A stretch of DNA of 38,123 nucleotides from an uncultured Eubacteriales bacterium (lineage in GTDB: Bacteria; Bacillota; Clostridia; Oscillospirales; Acutalibacteraceae), in the NCBI GenBank assembly GCA_934643185.1, contig CAKUBN010000019.1:1-38123 (forward strand). Reading direction: 5' to 3'. Every line of letters starts with the position of its first letter. Positions within the stretch are counted from its first letter, which is position 1. The notes under the pieces are model-generated. The model saw only the letters and a list, made by a program, of their open reading frames with translations, was not told where the DNA came from and ran no database searches. Below, one piece after another: positions 15,527 through 24,526 of the stretch. Position numbers and translations under genes: made by a program.

Positions 15527-15555
15527 TTGACTGAGCCCCCTTTTTCGATTATACT
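15527..15555 (+). promoter_or_regulatory. Promoter of the MBOAT-DHHW-FkbH-ACP operon
   Basis: TTGACT, a 17-bp spacer, then TATACT lie about 90 bases before the first gene. No other promoter is obvious within the operon. Confidence 0.8.
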
Positions 15556-15647
15556 AATATATGTATGAAAACTTATGGAAACCAGCCGCTGCGGGCTTTG
15601 GGAAATGTGCCTGCACGGAGAAAATAAAGGATTAAGGAGCCCGATAC

Positions 15648-17069
15648 ATGGTTTTTGCCGATTTGTTCTTTATCTACGTCTTTTTGCCGCTGTGCCTCAT
15701 CTGTTACGGCCTCGCCAAAAAGCTCAGCACCAAAAACATCGTGCTGATCGTCTTTTCACTCATCTTTTACGCTTGGGGCGAGCCGCTTTGGATCTTGCTT
15801 TTGCTGTTCAGCTCGTTCTTTAACTGGTTCATCGGCATATTGATCGGCAAATTCCGGGATACCCCGCGTGCAAAGTTAGCCGTTGGCGGCGGTATTTTTG
15901 TAGATATTCTGCTTTTGCTCATCTTTAAGTACAGCGCGTTCATTGTGGAAAACCTGAACGCCGTTTCGGGCGCAGCTATTCCCGTGCCGCAGATCACACT
16001 GCCGATTGGCATCAGCTTTTACACGTTCCAGGCGATTTCGTATATTCTCGACTGCTACTGGGAAACCGTGGACGTGCAGCCGAAGTACCACAAGTTTCTT
16101 TTGTACCTCTCCCTCTTCCCGCAGCTCATCGCCGGCCCGATCGTGCGGTACAGCGTAGTGGAGCAGGAGATCGACAACCGCTCCGTCAACGCGACCGACC
16201 TGTGCGAGGGCGCACTGCGCGTGATTTTAGGCCTTGCGAAAAAGGTCATCATCGCGAACAATTTGTGGTCCATCGTCAACACGTTCTTCGGCAAGGACAT
16301 CACGGGGCTTTCCGTGCTCGGCACATGGTACACCATCATCGTGTATTCGCTGTACGTTTACTTTGATTTCAGCGGTTATTCCGATATTGCCATCGGCCTT
16401 GGCCGCATGTTCGGCTTCCATTTTGACGAAAACTTCCGCCATCCGTTTGCCTGCACCACCATTGCGGAGTTCTGGCAGCGCTGGCATATCTCCCTCGGCT
16501 CCTTCTTCCGCGACTATCTTTTGTATGTGCCGATCTTCGGCAAGCCGCGCAAGTATTTCGGTCTGTTCCTCGTTTGGTTCTGCACCGGCCTTTGGCACGG
16601 CGCCGCGTGGAACTTCATTTTGTGGGGCCTTTACTACGGCTGCTTCATGCTGTTTGAGCAGAAAATGGGCAAAAAGCGCATGAAAAAGTGGCCGATCGTG
16701 TGGAAGCACGTGTATACGAAGCTTGTCATCATCCTCGGCTTTGGCATCTTCTATTTTGAAGACCTCGGCCAGCTTGGGCAGTTCTTCCTCAACATCACGG
16801 GCATCAGCATGATCGCAAGCGGCGCGCCGTTTACGGACCCCATGACGTTCTCCTCCCTGCGCAACAACATCTTCCTCATTTTGTTCGCGATCCTCGTCAG
16901 CCTGCCGGTCTTGCCGAAGATCAAGAGCTATTTCCTTGAGAACAAAAACGATACCGTTTACACCATCGGCCGCGTCGGCTCCGTTGCGGTCTGCATGGTG
17001 CTGCTCGCCATTGTGAGCGTCCTGCTCGTCGATACCACGAACAACGTGTTCCTGTATTTCAGATTCTAA
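15648..17069 (+). CDS. MBOAT-family O-acyltransferase (AlgI/DltB/PatA-like)
   Basis: This 473-residue polytopic membrane protein carries the MBOAT signatures. They are LPIGISFYTFQAISY, FPQLIAGPIVRY, YFDFSGYSDIAIGLGRMFG, FWQRWHISLGSFFRDYLL with His about 280, and CTGLWHGAAWNFILWG with the catalytic His about 317. Such proteins pass an acyl group from a cytosolic donor across the membrane to an outside acceptor. AlgI acetylates alginate and DltB uses carrier-bound D-alanine. Here it heads an operon with an acyl carrier protein, so a carrier-bound acyl donor is likely. The start at 15648 has AAGGAG at good spacing. The gene ends 18 bases before the DHHW gene. Confidence 0.93.
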   Translation: MVFADLFFIYVFLPLCLICYGLAKKLSTKNIVLIVFSLIFYAWGEPLWILLLLFSSFFNWFIGILIGKFRDTPRAKLAVGGGIFVDILLLLIFKYSAFIVENLNAVSGAAIPVPQITLPIGISFYTFQAISYILDCYWETVDVQPKYHKFLLYLSLFPQLIAGPIVRYSVVEQEIDNRSVNATDLCEGALRVILGLAKKVIIANNLWSIVNTFFGKDITGLSVLGTWYTIIVYSLYVYFDFSGYSDIAIGLGRMFGFHFDENFRHPFACTTIAEFWQRWHISLGSFFRDYLLYVPIFGKPRKYFGLFLVWFCTGLWHGAAWNFILWGLYYGCFMLFEQKMGKKRMKKWPIVWKHVYTKLVIILGFGIFYFEDLGQLGQFFLNITGISMIASGAPFTDPMTFSSLRNNIFLILFAILVSLPVLPKIKSYFLENKNDTVYTIGRVGSVAVCMVLLAIVSVLLVDTTNNVFLYFRF

Positions 17070-17087
17070 GGGGAGGCGATCATTGAC

Positions 17088-18770
17088 ATGAACGATTTTA
17101 AAGACCTTGACCTTGATTATTTTGCTCCCCGTAAGCCTGCAGAGCCGGCCGCAGAACCGGAAAAGCCCGAAAACACAGATGCAGAACCGGTAAGCGAAAC
17201 CACGGAAACAGAAGAGCGCCAGCGCAAGCCGAAGCCGAGCCGCCGCGAGCTTTTGAACATGCGGCTTTCCATTTTATCCGTCGGCGTTATGGTGCTGCTT
17301 TTCGCCCTGATGACGCTGTATCTGCTTCTTTTCCCGCGCTCTAAGGTTTCGCAGATCGAAAACCGCAATTTGGCGGAGTTTCCGAAATTCTCCTTTTCCT
17401 CGTATTTTTCCGGCTCGTTTACGGCGGATATTGCCACATGGTTTGACGACACTGTGCCGAACCACGATGGCTTTAAGAACATGAGCAACTCCATTAAAAA
17501 CCTTTTCGGCATGAAGATGTTTGCATCGACAGGCAGCACCGCAAAGTCCGAAACGGACAGCACCGATACCTCCGCCGCAAACGGTGACACCCAGACAACC
17601 ACACCCGCAAACGGCACCGTGCCAGACAACACGAACCTGCTGCAATACGCCGCAGGGCGTGTGTTCCCGGCCGTGAGCGCTGCGGATGAAAAAATGGGCC
17701 GCGATTTCAGCACCGAGGATAACAGCACACTGGAATGGGTGAACAACCTGCTTGTTGTAAACTGGGATAATCACTGGCGCTGTATGGAGGCTTTCGGCGG
17801 CGGTGGCGGCACCGCTTACGCCAATGCACTCAACGACCTGCAAAGCAAGGTCGGCAGCGGTGTGACCATTTGGTCTATGCCCGCGCCCACCGCTTCCGCC
17901 ATCTACACCCCGAAAAACGGCATTGATTATGTTGGCGACCAGAAGGAATGCTTTGACGGCGTTGCCGAAAAGCTGAATGCCGGCATTCAGTCCGTAAACG
18001 TTGTGGACGTAATGAAAAAGCATGCGGAGGAAGATATTTACCTGCGCACCGACCACCACTGGCAGGCACGCGGTGCCTACTATGCCGCCCGCACGTTTGC
18101 CGAGGCCGCAGGCGTGCCGTTCGCAGACCTTTCCACCTACACGGAAGAATCCATTCCGGGCTATGTAGGCACTATGTACGGTTTCTCGCAGGATACGCGT
18201 ATTTTGAACGACCCGGACGATTTCCACTACTTCGTGCCGGCCTCGAACTACGTGGCTTCCTACTACGATACTTCTTTTAACTACCAGTACGAAGACGACC
18301 TCTTTGCCGATGTGGACACCGCAAACGCGTACCTCAAGTTCCTCGGCGGCGACTCCTGCATCGTAAAAGTCGATACGCAGATGAAGAACGGCCGCAAGCT
18401 GCTCGTCATTAAAGACAGCTTCGGTAACGCGGAGATTCCGTTCTATACGAATTCCTTTGAGCAGATCTACGTTGCCGACGTGCGCTATTTGGAGTGCAAC
18501 CTCGTCAGCTTCATCAAGGATATGGGCATCACGGATGTGCTCTTTACAATGTCCGCATACTCCGTTGTGGGCGATAACGCCGACAACATTCAGAACCTCA
18601 TCGCGCAGAACGCCGGTAAGACCATCACCGATTCGCACATTGTCCCGTCTGTTACGCCGAAAACGGTCATGCCGACCGCGACAAGTGCACCAACGACGGC
18701 TTCCGGCACGGATACGGCCGCTAACACCACCTCGACCGGTACAGAGGATACCTCTTCCGCAAAAGAATAA
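17088..18770 (+). CDS. DHHW-motif membrane protein (SGNH/AlgJ-like partner of MBOAT)
   Basis: This 560-residue protein has a Pro/Glu-rich cytosolic N-terminus (about 1-55), one membrane span (about 62-82) and a large outside domain. That domain contains NRNLAEFPKF near 92-101, YLRTDHHWQARGAYYAA with DHHW at about 322-325, and VIKDSFGNAEIPFY, where the Ser resembles the SGNH nucleophile region of AlgJ/AlgX proteins. A Thr/Ser-rich tail ends it. Proteins of this kind pair with MBOAT enzymes and complete acyl transfer to an extracellular polymer; DltD is the functional parallel. The start at 17088 follows GGGGAGG. The acceptor polymer is unknown. Confidence 0.88.
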   Translation: MNDFKDLDLDYFAPRKPAEPAAEPEKPENTDAEPVSETTETEERQRKPKPSRRELLNMRLSILSVGVMVLLFALMTLYLLLFPRSKVSQIENRNLAEFPKFSFSSYFSGSFTADIATWFDDTVPNHDGFKNMSNSIKNLFGMKMFASTGSTAKSETDSTDTSAANGDTQTTTPANGTVPDNTNLLQYAAGRVFPAVSAADEKMGRDFSTEDNSTLEWVNNLLVVNWDNHWRCMEAFGGGGGTAYANALNDLQSKVGSGVTIWSMPAPTASAIYTPKNGIDYVGDQKECFDGVAEKLNAGIQSVNVVDVMKKHAEEDIYLRTDHHWQARGAYYAARTFAEAAGVPFADLSTYTEESIPGYVGTMYGFSQDTRILNDPDDFHYFVPASNYVASYYDTSFNYQYEDDLFADVDTANAYLKFLGGDSCIVKVDTQMKNGRKLLVIKDSFGNAEIPFYTNSFEQIYVADVRYLECNLVSFIKDMGITDVLFTMSAYSVVGDNADNIQNLIAQNAGKTITDSHIVPSVTPKTVMPTATSAPTTASGTDTAANTTSTGTEDTSSAKE

Positions 18771-18783
18771 CAAAGGAGAGCCT

Positions 18784-20580
18784 ATGAAAGAACTGGAATA
18801 TCCCTTTGACGCCGCTTACATCATCAAAAAGCGCAAATCTTTAAAGAAAGCACTGCTCGCAGACGGCACCTCGCGCATCAGAAAGAAGATTGCCGTGTTC
18901 GGCGGCTCCACCACAAGCGACATTGTAAAAACGCTGGAGCTTTTCCTCTTAGACGCCGGTATTGAGCCGGAATTTTACGAATCCGAATACGCGCAATATT
19001 TTCAGGACGCCATGTTCCCGGATGAAACGCTTTTAAGCTTCAAGCCGGACATTGTGTTCATCCACACCACGAATCGCAACGTGACGGACTGGCCGGAGAT
19101 GACTGACACCGCAGAGCAGGTGGACGAAAAGCTGCACGCGGAAGTGAGCCGCTTTACGGCCATGTGGAAAAGCATTGCGGAAAAGTTTCACTGCCCCATC
19201 ATTCAAAATAACTTTGAAATGCCGCTTTACCGCCTGCTCGGCAGCCGCGACGCTTGGGACATCCACGGCCGCACGAATTTCCTCACGCGCTTAAATGAAT
19301 CGTTTTACGCCTATGCGCGCGAAAACGAGAGCTTTTACATCCACGACCTCAACTTTGTTTCCGCCGATTACGGCCTGAAAGAGTGGTCGAACCCGCTCTT
19401 TTGGAACATGTATAAATACGCCATGTGCTTTGAGGCGATCCCGTCCTTTGCGTTCAGCGTTTCGCACATCATCAAGTCGATTTTCGGCAAGAATAAAAAG
19501 GCGCTTGCCCTCGACCTCGACAATACCCTGTGGGGCGGCGTTGTGGGTGATGACGGCGTGGACGGCATTGAGATTGGTCAGGAGACCGGCGTTTCGCAGT
19601 CCTACTACGAGTTCCAGACGTATGTAAAGCAGCTTAAAAGCCTCGGCATCGTGTTGACGGTCTGCTCCAAAAACGACCATGAAAACGCCATTGCGGGGTT
19701 AAATCACCCGGAAGGCGCGCTGCGTCCGGACGATTTCGTCATCATCAAGGCGAACTGGGAAAACAAAGACCGCAACATTGCGGAGACCGCAGCAGAGCTC
19801 AACATTCTGCCGGACTCCATCGTTTTTGCGGACGATAACCCCGCCGAGCGCGAGATCGTACGCACGCAGATCAAGGGCGCGGCCGTGCCGGACATGGACG
19901 GCGTGGAAAACTACATCACGACGATTGACCGCAGCGGCTTCTTTGAAGTGACAACCTTCAGCGAAGATGACTTGAAGCGCAACGAAATGTACAAGAAAAA
20001 CGCCCTGCGCGCCGCGGAAATGGCGTCGTTCGGCGATTATAACGACTATTTAAAGAGCCTTGAGATGCACGCCGTCATCGATGATTTCATCCCGGTGTAC
20101 CTTGCGCGCATCACACAGCTTACAAACAAGAGCAACCAGTTCAACGTGACCACCCGCCGCTATACGCCCGCCGAAATGGAAAGCGTATTTGAGGACGACG
20201 GCTATATCCGTCTGTACGGCAAGCTCATCGATAAATTCGGCGACAACGGCGTCGTTTCCGTCGTCATCGGCAGAAAAAACGGCACGGCACTCGACATTGA
20301 CCTATGGCTGATGAGCTGCCGCGTGTTAAAGCGCGATATGGAATTTGCCATGTTGGACTGCCTTGTGGAGCGCTGCCGCGAAGTGGGCGTAGAGATGATT
20401 AACGGCTACTACTACCCCACCGCAAAAAACAAGATGGTCAGCGACCTTTTCGGTCGCTTCGGCTTCACGAAGACTGAGGAGCACGAGGACGGCAGCACCG
20501 TGTGGCAGTTGCGCGTCGCGGACTACAAGCCGCAGAACCACGTGATCGAAGTGTTCGGCAACGACCACGCAGAAGCGTGA
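18784..20580 (+). CDS. FkbH-like HAD-IIIC protein with N-terminal SGNH-like and C-terminal acyltransferase-like domains
   Basis: The 598-residue cytosolic product has an SGNH-like N-terminal part (IAVFGGSTTSD at about 36-46, FKPDIVFIHTTNRN). A HAD domain follows with DLDNTLWGGVVGDDG (about 244-258), TVCSKND (about 292-298), FVIIKANWENK and VFADDNPAERE (about 347-357). A GNAT-like C-terminus runs from about 430 to 590 (TQLTNKSNQFNVTTRRYT, SCRVLKRDMEFAML). Known FkbH enzymes take a glyceryl unit from 1,3-bisphosphoglycerate, dephosphorylate it on a cysteine and load it onto a carrier protein; Cys 294 is a candidate. The next gene encodes that type of carrier. AAAGGAG precedes the start by 6 bases. 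The actual acyl group is inferred. Confidence 0.9.
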   Translation: MKELEYPFDAAYIIKKRKSLKKALLADGTSRIRKKIAVFGGSTTSDIVKTLELFLLDAGIEPEFYESEYAQYFQDAMFPDETLLSFKPDIVFIHTTNRNVTDWPEMTDTAEQVDEKLHAEVSRFTAMWKSIAEKFHCPIIQNNFEMPLYRLLGSRDAWDIHGRTNFLTRLNESFYAYARENESFYIHDLNFVSADYGLKEWSNPLFWNMYKYAMCFEAIPSFAFSVSHIIKSIFGKNKKALALDLDNTLWGGVVGDDGVDGIEIGQETGVSQSYYEFQTYVKQLKSLGIVLTVCSKNDHENAIAGLNHPEGALRPDDFVIIKANWENKDRNIAETAAELNILPDSIVFADDNPAEREIVRTQIKGAAVPDMDGVENYITTIDRSGFFEVTTFSEDDLKRNEMYKKNALRAAEMASFGDYNDYLKSLEMHAVIDDFIPVYLARITQLTNKSNQFNVTTRRYTPAEMESVFEDDGYIRLYGKLIDKFGDNGVVSVVIGRKNGTALDIDLWLMSCRVLKRDMEFAMLDCLVERCREVGVEMINGYYYPTAKNKMVSDLFGRFGFTKTEEHEDGSTVWQLRVADYKPQNHVIEVFGNDHAEA

Positions 20581-20628
20581 TCCTCGCTAAATTAAGTATT
20601 AAATCAAATCACAGAAAGGAATTTTACC

Positions 20629-20874
20629 ATGGACACAAGAGAAATTTTTGAAAGACTGGACCGCGTATTTCAGGATGTTTTTGACGATGACACCATTCAC
20701 GTCACGCCGAAAACGACCGCAGACGACATTGAGGATTGGGACAGTCTGGAGCACATCACGCTGATCTCCGCTGTAGAGCGCGAGTTCCGCATGAAGTTCA
20801 AGATGGGCGAAATCTCCTCCATGAAGAACGTCGGCGAAATGGCTTCCATCATCGCAGCACGCGCAAAGGGCTGA
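20629..20874 (+). CDS. Acyl carrier protein (operon-specific)
   Basis: This 81-residue acidic protein carries the phosphopantetheine site in DWDSLEHITL, with Ser about 39. It is distinct from a housekeeping ACP in its motif (DSLEH rather than GADSLD) and by its place at the end of this operon. It most likely carries the group loaded by the FkbH protein to the MBOAT transporter, as DltC does for D-alanine. Its start has an AGAAAGGAA site. The 48-base gap to the FkbH gene holds no promoter that I recognise, and a strong terminator follows. Confidence 0.93.
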   Translation: MDTREIFERLDRVFQDVFDDDTIHVTPKTTADDIEDWDSLEHITLISAVEREFRMKFKMGEISSMKNVGEMASIIAARAKG

Positions 20875-20888
20875 TCTTACCGCAAAAG

Positions 20889-20934
20889 AAAATGCCGCAG
20901 ACAACCGGGTTTTCCCGTGCCTGCGGCATTTTTA
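20889..20934. terminator. Terminator between the ACP gene and the convergent TPM gene
   Basis: AAATGCCGCAG pairs with CTGCGGCATTT, with an inner CGGG/CCCG stem, then TTTTAT on the plus strand. On the minus strand it is followed by TTCTTTTGC, so it may act both ways. Confidence 0.88.
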
Positions 20935-20943
20935 TATTTACGG

Positions 20944-21936
20944 TTATTTATAACGGTTCATGAAGTCGAGGTAATCGTCCTCCAGCGTGCGCTTCGGTTC
21001 TTCCTTACGCGGAGCGGTGTACGGGTCAGCCGTTTCCTGCTCGGCGGCACGGCGGCGTTGTTCCGCACGTCTGCGGCGCGCTTCGCGGCGCTTTTTGCGC
21101 ACGCGCTGCCCGTGGATGTACACGATAAGCAGCAACACCGCAAAGACAATGATAAGCACCAAAACAAATTTCAAAATGCCGAAAATCACCGAGCCGCCCT
21201 TAGGGCCGCTCGCTTCGGAGGATGCACTGCTTTCGGCCGCGGAAGATTCCGTACCGTCGGCGGCGGACTCTGCGTTGCTTGCAGTGCCCACAGCCGCCGA
21301 GTCTACGGGGTTGCCGGATTTATACGTTTCCGCTGCCGCTGCCACGGCGTTAAAGAGCTTTAAAACACCGGCATCATATGCGCCGGTCTGAAAATCCGCT
21401 TCCAGATTATCGTGCAGCAAAGCGCTCAGCTCCGTGCCGGAGAACGCGCCGTGCAGGCCGTCACCGGCCACCGCCATATAGTCGCCGTCCGAAACGGAAA
21501 GGCCTATGATAAGCCCGTTTTTGCTGTCGCCGCCAAGCTTCCACGTGTCCATGACCTTTTTAAGGTAGGCCACGCGGCCATCATAATCGGATTTTTCGCC
21601 GGGCAAAGTGTTCATGGTGAACACCGCAATCTGCACACCATACGTCGCATTGAGGTCAGCGTTTTTATCGTTGATTACCGTTTTCGTACTGGCGGAAATC
21701 ACACTCGCTTCGTCATAGACATAAAGATCCGCGGGCTGCTCCGGCACTTCGGCATCCGCTGCCGTCGCGCTTACGGTGCTGCCCGTGTCGCCTCCGTCTT
21801 CGGAAGACGAGGTGCTCGTGTCGCCGTTTCCGGCTTCATCCGCAAATGCATACAGGTTGCCGATGGAAAACACCATCAAAACCACAAGACATATCGCCGC
21901 AAAGCGTCCCATACCCGCTTTATATAGATTTTTCAT
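20944..21936 (-). CDS. TPM-domain membrane protein
   Basis: This 330-residue protein has a signal peptide, an acidic Ser/Thr linker and a TPM domain (about residues 65-200, with LYVYDEASVIS, QIAVFTMNTLPG, and GLIIGLSVSDGDYMAVAGDGL in parts). A Ser/Ala linker, one membrane span near 255-280 and a strongly basic tail (RVRKKRREARRRRAEQRRR, in broken form) follow, with a final EDDYLDFMNRYK. TPM domains occur in proteins proposed to act in photosystem repair and in membrane-protein quality control in bacteria; the bacterial role is unclear. The start at 21936 follows GGCAGGGA and gives a clean signal peptide. It is a single-gene unit. Confidence 0.82.
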   Translation of the reverse strand: MKNLYKAGMGRFAAICLVVLMVFSIGNLYAFADEAGNGDTSTSSSEDGGDTGSTVSATAADAEVPEQPADLYVYDEASVISASTKTVINDKNADLNATYGVQIAVFTMNTLPGEKSDYDGRVAYLKKVMDTWKLGGDSKNGLIIGLSVSDGDYMAVAGDGLHGAFSGTELSALLHDNLEADFQTGAYDAGVLKLFNAVAAAAETYKSGNPVDSAAVGTASNAESAADGTESSAAESSASSEASGPKGGSVIFGILKFVLVLIIVFAVLLLIVYIHGQRVRKKRREARRRRAEQRRRAAEQETADPYTAPRKEEPKRTLEDDYLDFMNRYK

Positions 21937-22038
21937 CCAATCCCTGCCTTTCGGCAGCCCGGCTGTGCCCGGCCGCGTAAAATAATACCGCACAAAACCT
22001 GTTTCGTAGTTTTATGCGGTATCGGTTCTGTTGTACCT

Positions 22039-22067
22039 ATTTTAAGAGAATTTTTCGCTGCTGTCAA
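22039..22067 (-). promoter_or_regulatory. Promoter of the TPM gene
   Basis: On the minus strand: TTGACA, a 17-bp spacer, then TAAAAT, about 100 bases before the start codon. Confidence 0.75.
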
Positions 22068-22105
22068 GTAAAGCCGAGACTTTGCATCTTACGATCCTCT
22101 TAAGG

Positions 22106-24475
22106 TTATTTCAGTTCTACAATCGTCACGCCGCTTTCGCCCTCACCATATACGCCGAGGCGAAAGGATTTCACGGCCTTGTGGCGGCGCAAATGCTGCT
22201 GAATGCCGTTTCTCAATATACCTGTACCTTTGCCGTGGATAATCGTCAGCATGTTGAGATTGTGCATCAAAGCGTGATCGATAAACGCATCCACTTCCAT
22301 GAGCGCTTCTTCCAAATTCATGCCGCGCACATCCACTTCATTGCGCGCCGGAGCGGAATCCATCTTCTTCGTCACGGTGCGGTGACCGCCTGCGGCTTTC
22401 TTCTTTTCCTTCGGCTTCTGGTCGGTCAGGCGCAGGTTTTTCAGCGGCACGCGCGTTTTGATGATGCCCGCCTGCACCAAGATCTGATCGCCGCTTTTCG
22501 GCACATCCAAAACGGTCGCGATCTTATCAATGTCGTAGATGAGCACCGTATCGCCGACCTGTAAGGGGCGCGGCAGCACGTAATCTTCGTCTATGCGGCG
22601 CTCGTGCACCGGGTCGTTGGCCTTTTCCATATCGCGGATGCCGGCCTTCAGGCGCGCTTTCTGCTCTGCGGTGAGCAGCTTCTGTTTGTTGCGGCGCAGG
22701 TCTTCGAGCTCATCCAAGAGGCTCTGGGCTTCGCGGCGCGTTTTCTGCACGAGCTCCACCGCTTCCATTCTGGCGCGCTCGATCTCGTGCTTTGCGTCCT
22801 TTTCGGCGCGGTCGCGCAGCGCTTCAGCCTCTTTTTCCATGTTCTGTGCTTTCAAACGCAGCTGCTCGGCGCTTTCGCGCTCGTCCTCCATTTTGCGGCG
22901 GCTCTCCTCAAGGCGGGAGACGACCTCCTCAAACATGGTGCTTTCGTCGGAAACGAGCTCCTTTGCGTGCTCTACAATATCCGTCGGCATACCGAGACGT
23001 GCGGAAATGGCAAATGCGTTGGAACGACCCGGTACGCCGATGAGCAGGCGATACGTCGGGCGCAGCGTCGCCACGTCAAATTCGCAGCAGGCGTTTTCAA
23101 CGCCAACGGTCTGAATGGCATACGCCTTCAGCTCTGCGTAATGCGTTGTTGCCATCACGCGCGTGCCTTTGGCGCGCATGGCTTCGATGATGGAAATGGC
23201 AAGTGCGGCGCCTTCGACCGGGTCGGTGCCCGCACCGAGCTCATCGATTAGGATAAGACTCTTGTCGTCCGCAATATCGAGAATGCGGATGATATTCGTC
23301 ATGTGCGCAGAGAACGTGGAGAGCGACTGCTCAATGCTCTGCTCGTCGCCGATGTCCGCCAAAACGTGGTCGAAAATCGAAATTTCGCTGCCGTCCGCTG
23401 CGGGGATCATCAGGCCGCACATGGTCATCAGCGTCAAAAGGCCCGCCGTTTTCAGCGAGACGGTCTTGCCGCCGGTGTTCGGGCCGGTGACGATGAGCGC
23501 GTCAAAATCACTGCCGAGGTACAGATCGGTCGGCACGACCTTATTTTTATCGATGAGGGGGTGGCGCGCCGATTTGATGGCGATGCGCCCCTCCTGATTG
23601 AGCTTCGGCACGGTCGCCTTCATTTTGTAGGCGAGCTGCCCTTTTGCGAAAATGAGATTCAGCTCCACCGCCGCGCGGTAGCTCTGGATGATGCCGTCCG
23701 CAAACTCGCCGATCTCACGGGAAAGCTCCGTCAAGATGCGGTCGATCTCGTCCTTTTCGTCCGAGCGCAGCACGCGGATTTCGTTGTTCGCCTCCACAAC
23801 GCCGATCGGCTCAATAAACACGGTGGCACCGCTGCCGGAGGAATCGTGGATGAGGCCCTTGACTTCATTGCGGAATTCCGCCTTGACCGGCACAACGTAG
23901 CGGCCGCCGCGTTGGGTGACGATGGCTTCCTGCAAATACTTTTGGTAGGTCTGCGAGCGGATCATTTTATCAAGCTGCTCGCGCACGCGCAGCGATGCCG
24001 CGCGGATCTTGCGGCGGATAGCCGCCAAGGCGACGCTTGCGGTATCAGCAACCTCTTCCTCGCTGACGACGGTCATCGAGATGCGGTCTTCGATAAACTT
24101 ATTCGGCTGCAAGGTCTCGAAGCGGTAATCGAGCGCCGTTTTGACGCTTTCGCTTTTTTTACGCCAATCCGAAACACTGCGGATGGCACGCAATGTCGCG
24201 GCAACAGACAATAATTCCGCCAGATTCAGCACGCCGCCCGCTTCTGCGCGACGCAGCGCATTCGTGACGTTCGTCATGCCGTAAAACGACGGTGCGCCGT
24301 ACTTTGCCATTAAAACGAACGCGTCGTCCGTTTCCTGCAAAAGGCGCTCCACATGGCGGATGTCGGTATCCGGCTCAATTTTCTGCGCCAGCTCCGCCGC
24401 ATCCGGGCAAGTGGTTTCATTTGCAAGCTGAAGCAGAATTTTATCCAGCTCCAGCGCTTTATGATCTTTCAGCAT
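22106..24475 (-). CDS. mutS2: MutS2 / RqcU ribosome-associated ATPase with Smr domain
   Basis: The 789-residue protein has the MutS2 layout. The N-terminal core (LELDKILLQLA, GAPSFYGMTNVTNALRRAEAG in parts) leads to an ATPase with Walker A GPNTGGKT near residue 330, SLILIDELGAGTDPVEG and ATTHYAELKAYA. A long coiled coil (about 520-630), a KOW-like strand region and a C-terminal Smr nuclease domain (DVRGMNLEEALMEVD, HGKGTGILRN near 745) follow. Work on Bacillus links the family to splitting collided ribosomes as well as to suppressing recombination. The start at 24475 has AGGA 6 bases away. It follows recO by 51 bases and is probably cotranscribed. Confidence 0.96.
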   Translation of the reverse strand: MLKDHKALELDKILLQLANETTCPDAAELAQKIEPDTDIRHVERLLQETDDAFVLMAKYGAPSFYGMTNVTNALRRAEAGGVLNLAELLSVAATLRAIRSVSDWRKKSESVKTALDYRFETLQPNKFIEDRISMTVVSEEEVADTASVALAAIRRKIRAASLRVREQLDKMIRSQTYQKYLQEAIVTQRGGRYVVPVKAEFRNEVKGLIHDSSGSGATVFIEPIGVVEANNEIRVLRSDEKDEIDRILTELSREIGEFADGIIQSYRAAVELNLIFAKGQLAYKMKATVPKLNQEGRIAIKSARHPLIDKNKVVPTDLYLGSDFDALIVTGPNTGGKTVSLKTAGLLTLMTMCGLMIPAADGSEISIFDHVLADIGDEQSIEQSLSTFSAHMTNIIRILDIADDKSLILIDELGAGTDPVEGAALAISIIEAMRAKGTRVMATTHYAELKAYAIQTVGVENACCEFDVATLRPTYRLLIGVPGRSNAFAISARLGMPTDIVEHAKELVSDESTMFEEVVSRLEESRRKMEDERESAEQLRLKAQNMEKEAEALRDRAEKDAKHEIERARMEAVELVQKTRREAQSLLDELEDLRRNKQKLLTAEQKARLKAGIRDMEKANDPVHERRIDEDYVLPRPLQVGDTVLIYDIDKIATVLDVPKSGDQILVQAGIIKTRVPLKNLRLTDQKPKEKKKAAGGHRTVTKKMDSAPARNEVDVRGMNLEEALMEVDAFIDHALMHNLNMLTIIHGKGTGILRNGIQQHLRRHKAVKSFRLGVYGEGESGVTIVELK

Positions 24476-24526
24476 TTTGTTCCTGCTTTCTTTTCGTACC
24501 CGGTTTTGCCGGGTCAATCTCCTCTG

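Noticed and set aside
17274..18773. A 499-codon open frame antisense to the DHHW gene
   Set aside because: Low-complexity His/Val/Gly/Arg composition and no ribosome site. The plus-strand gene has clear family motifs.
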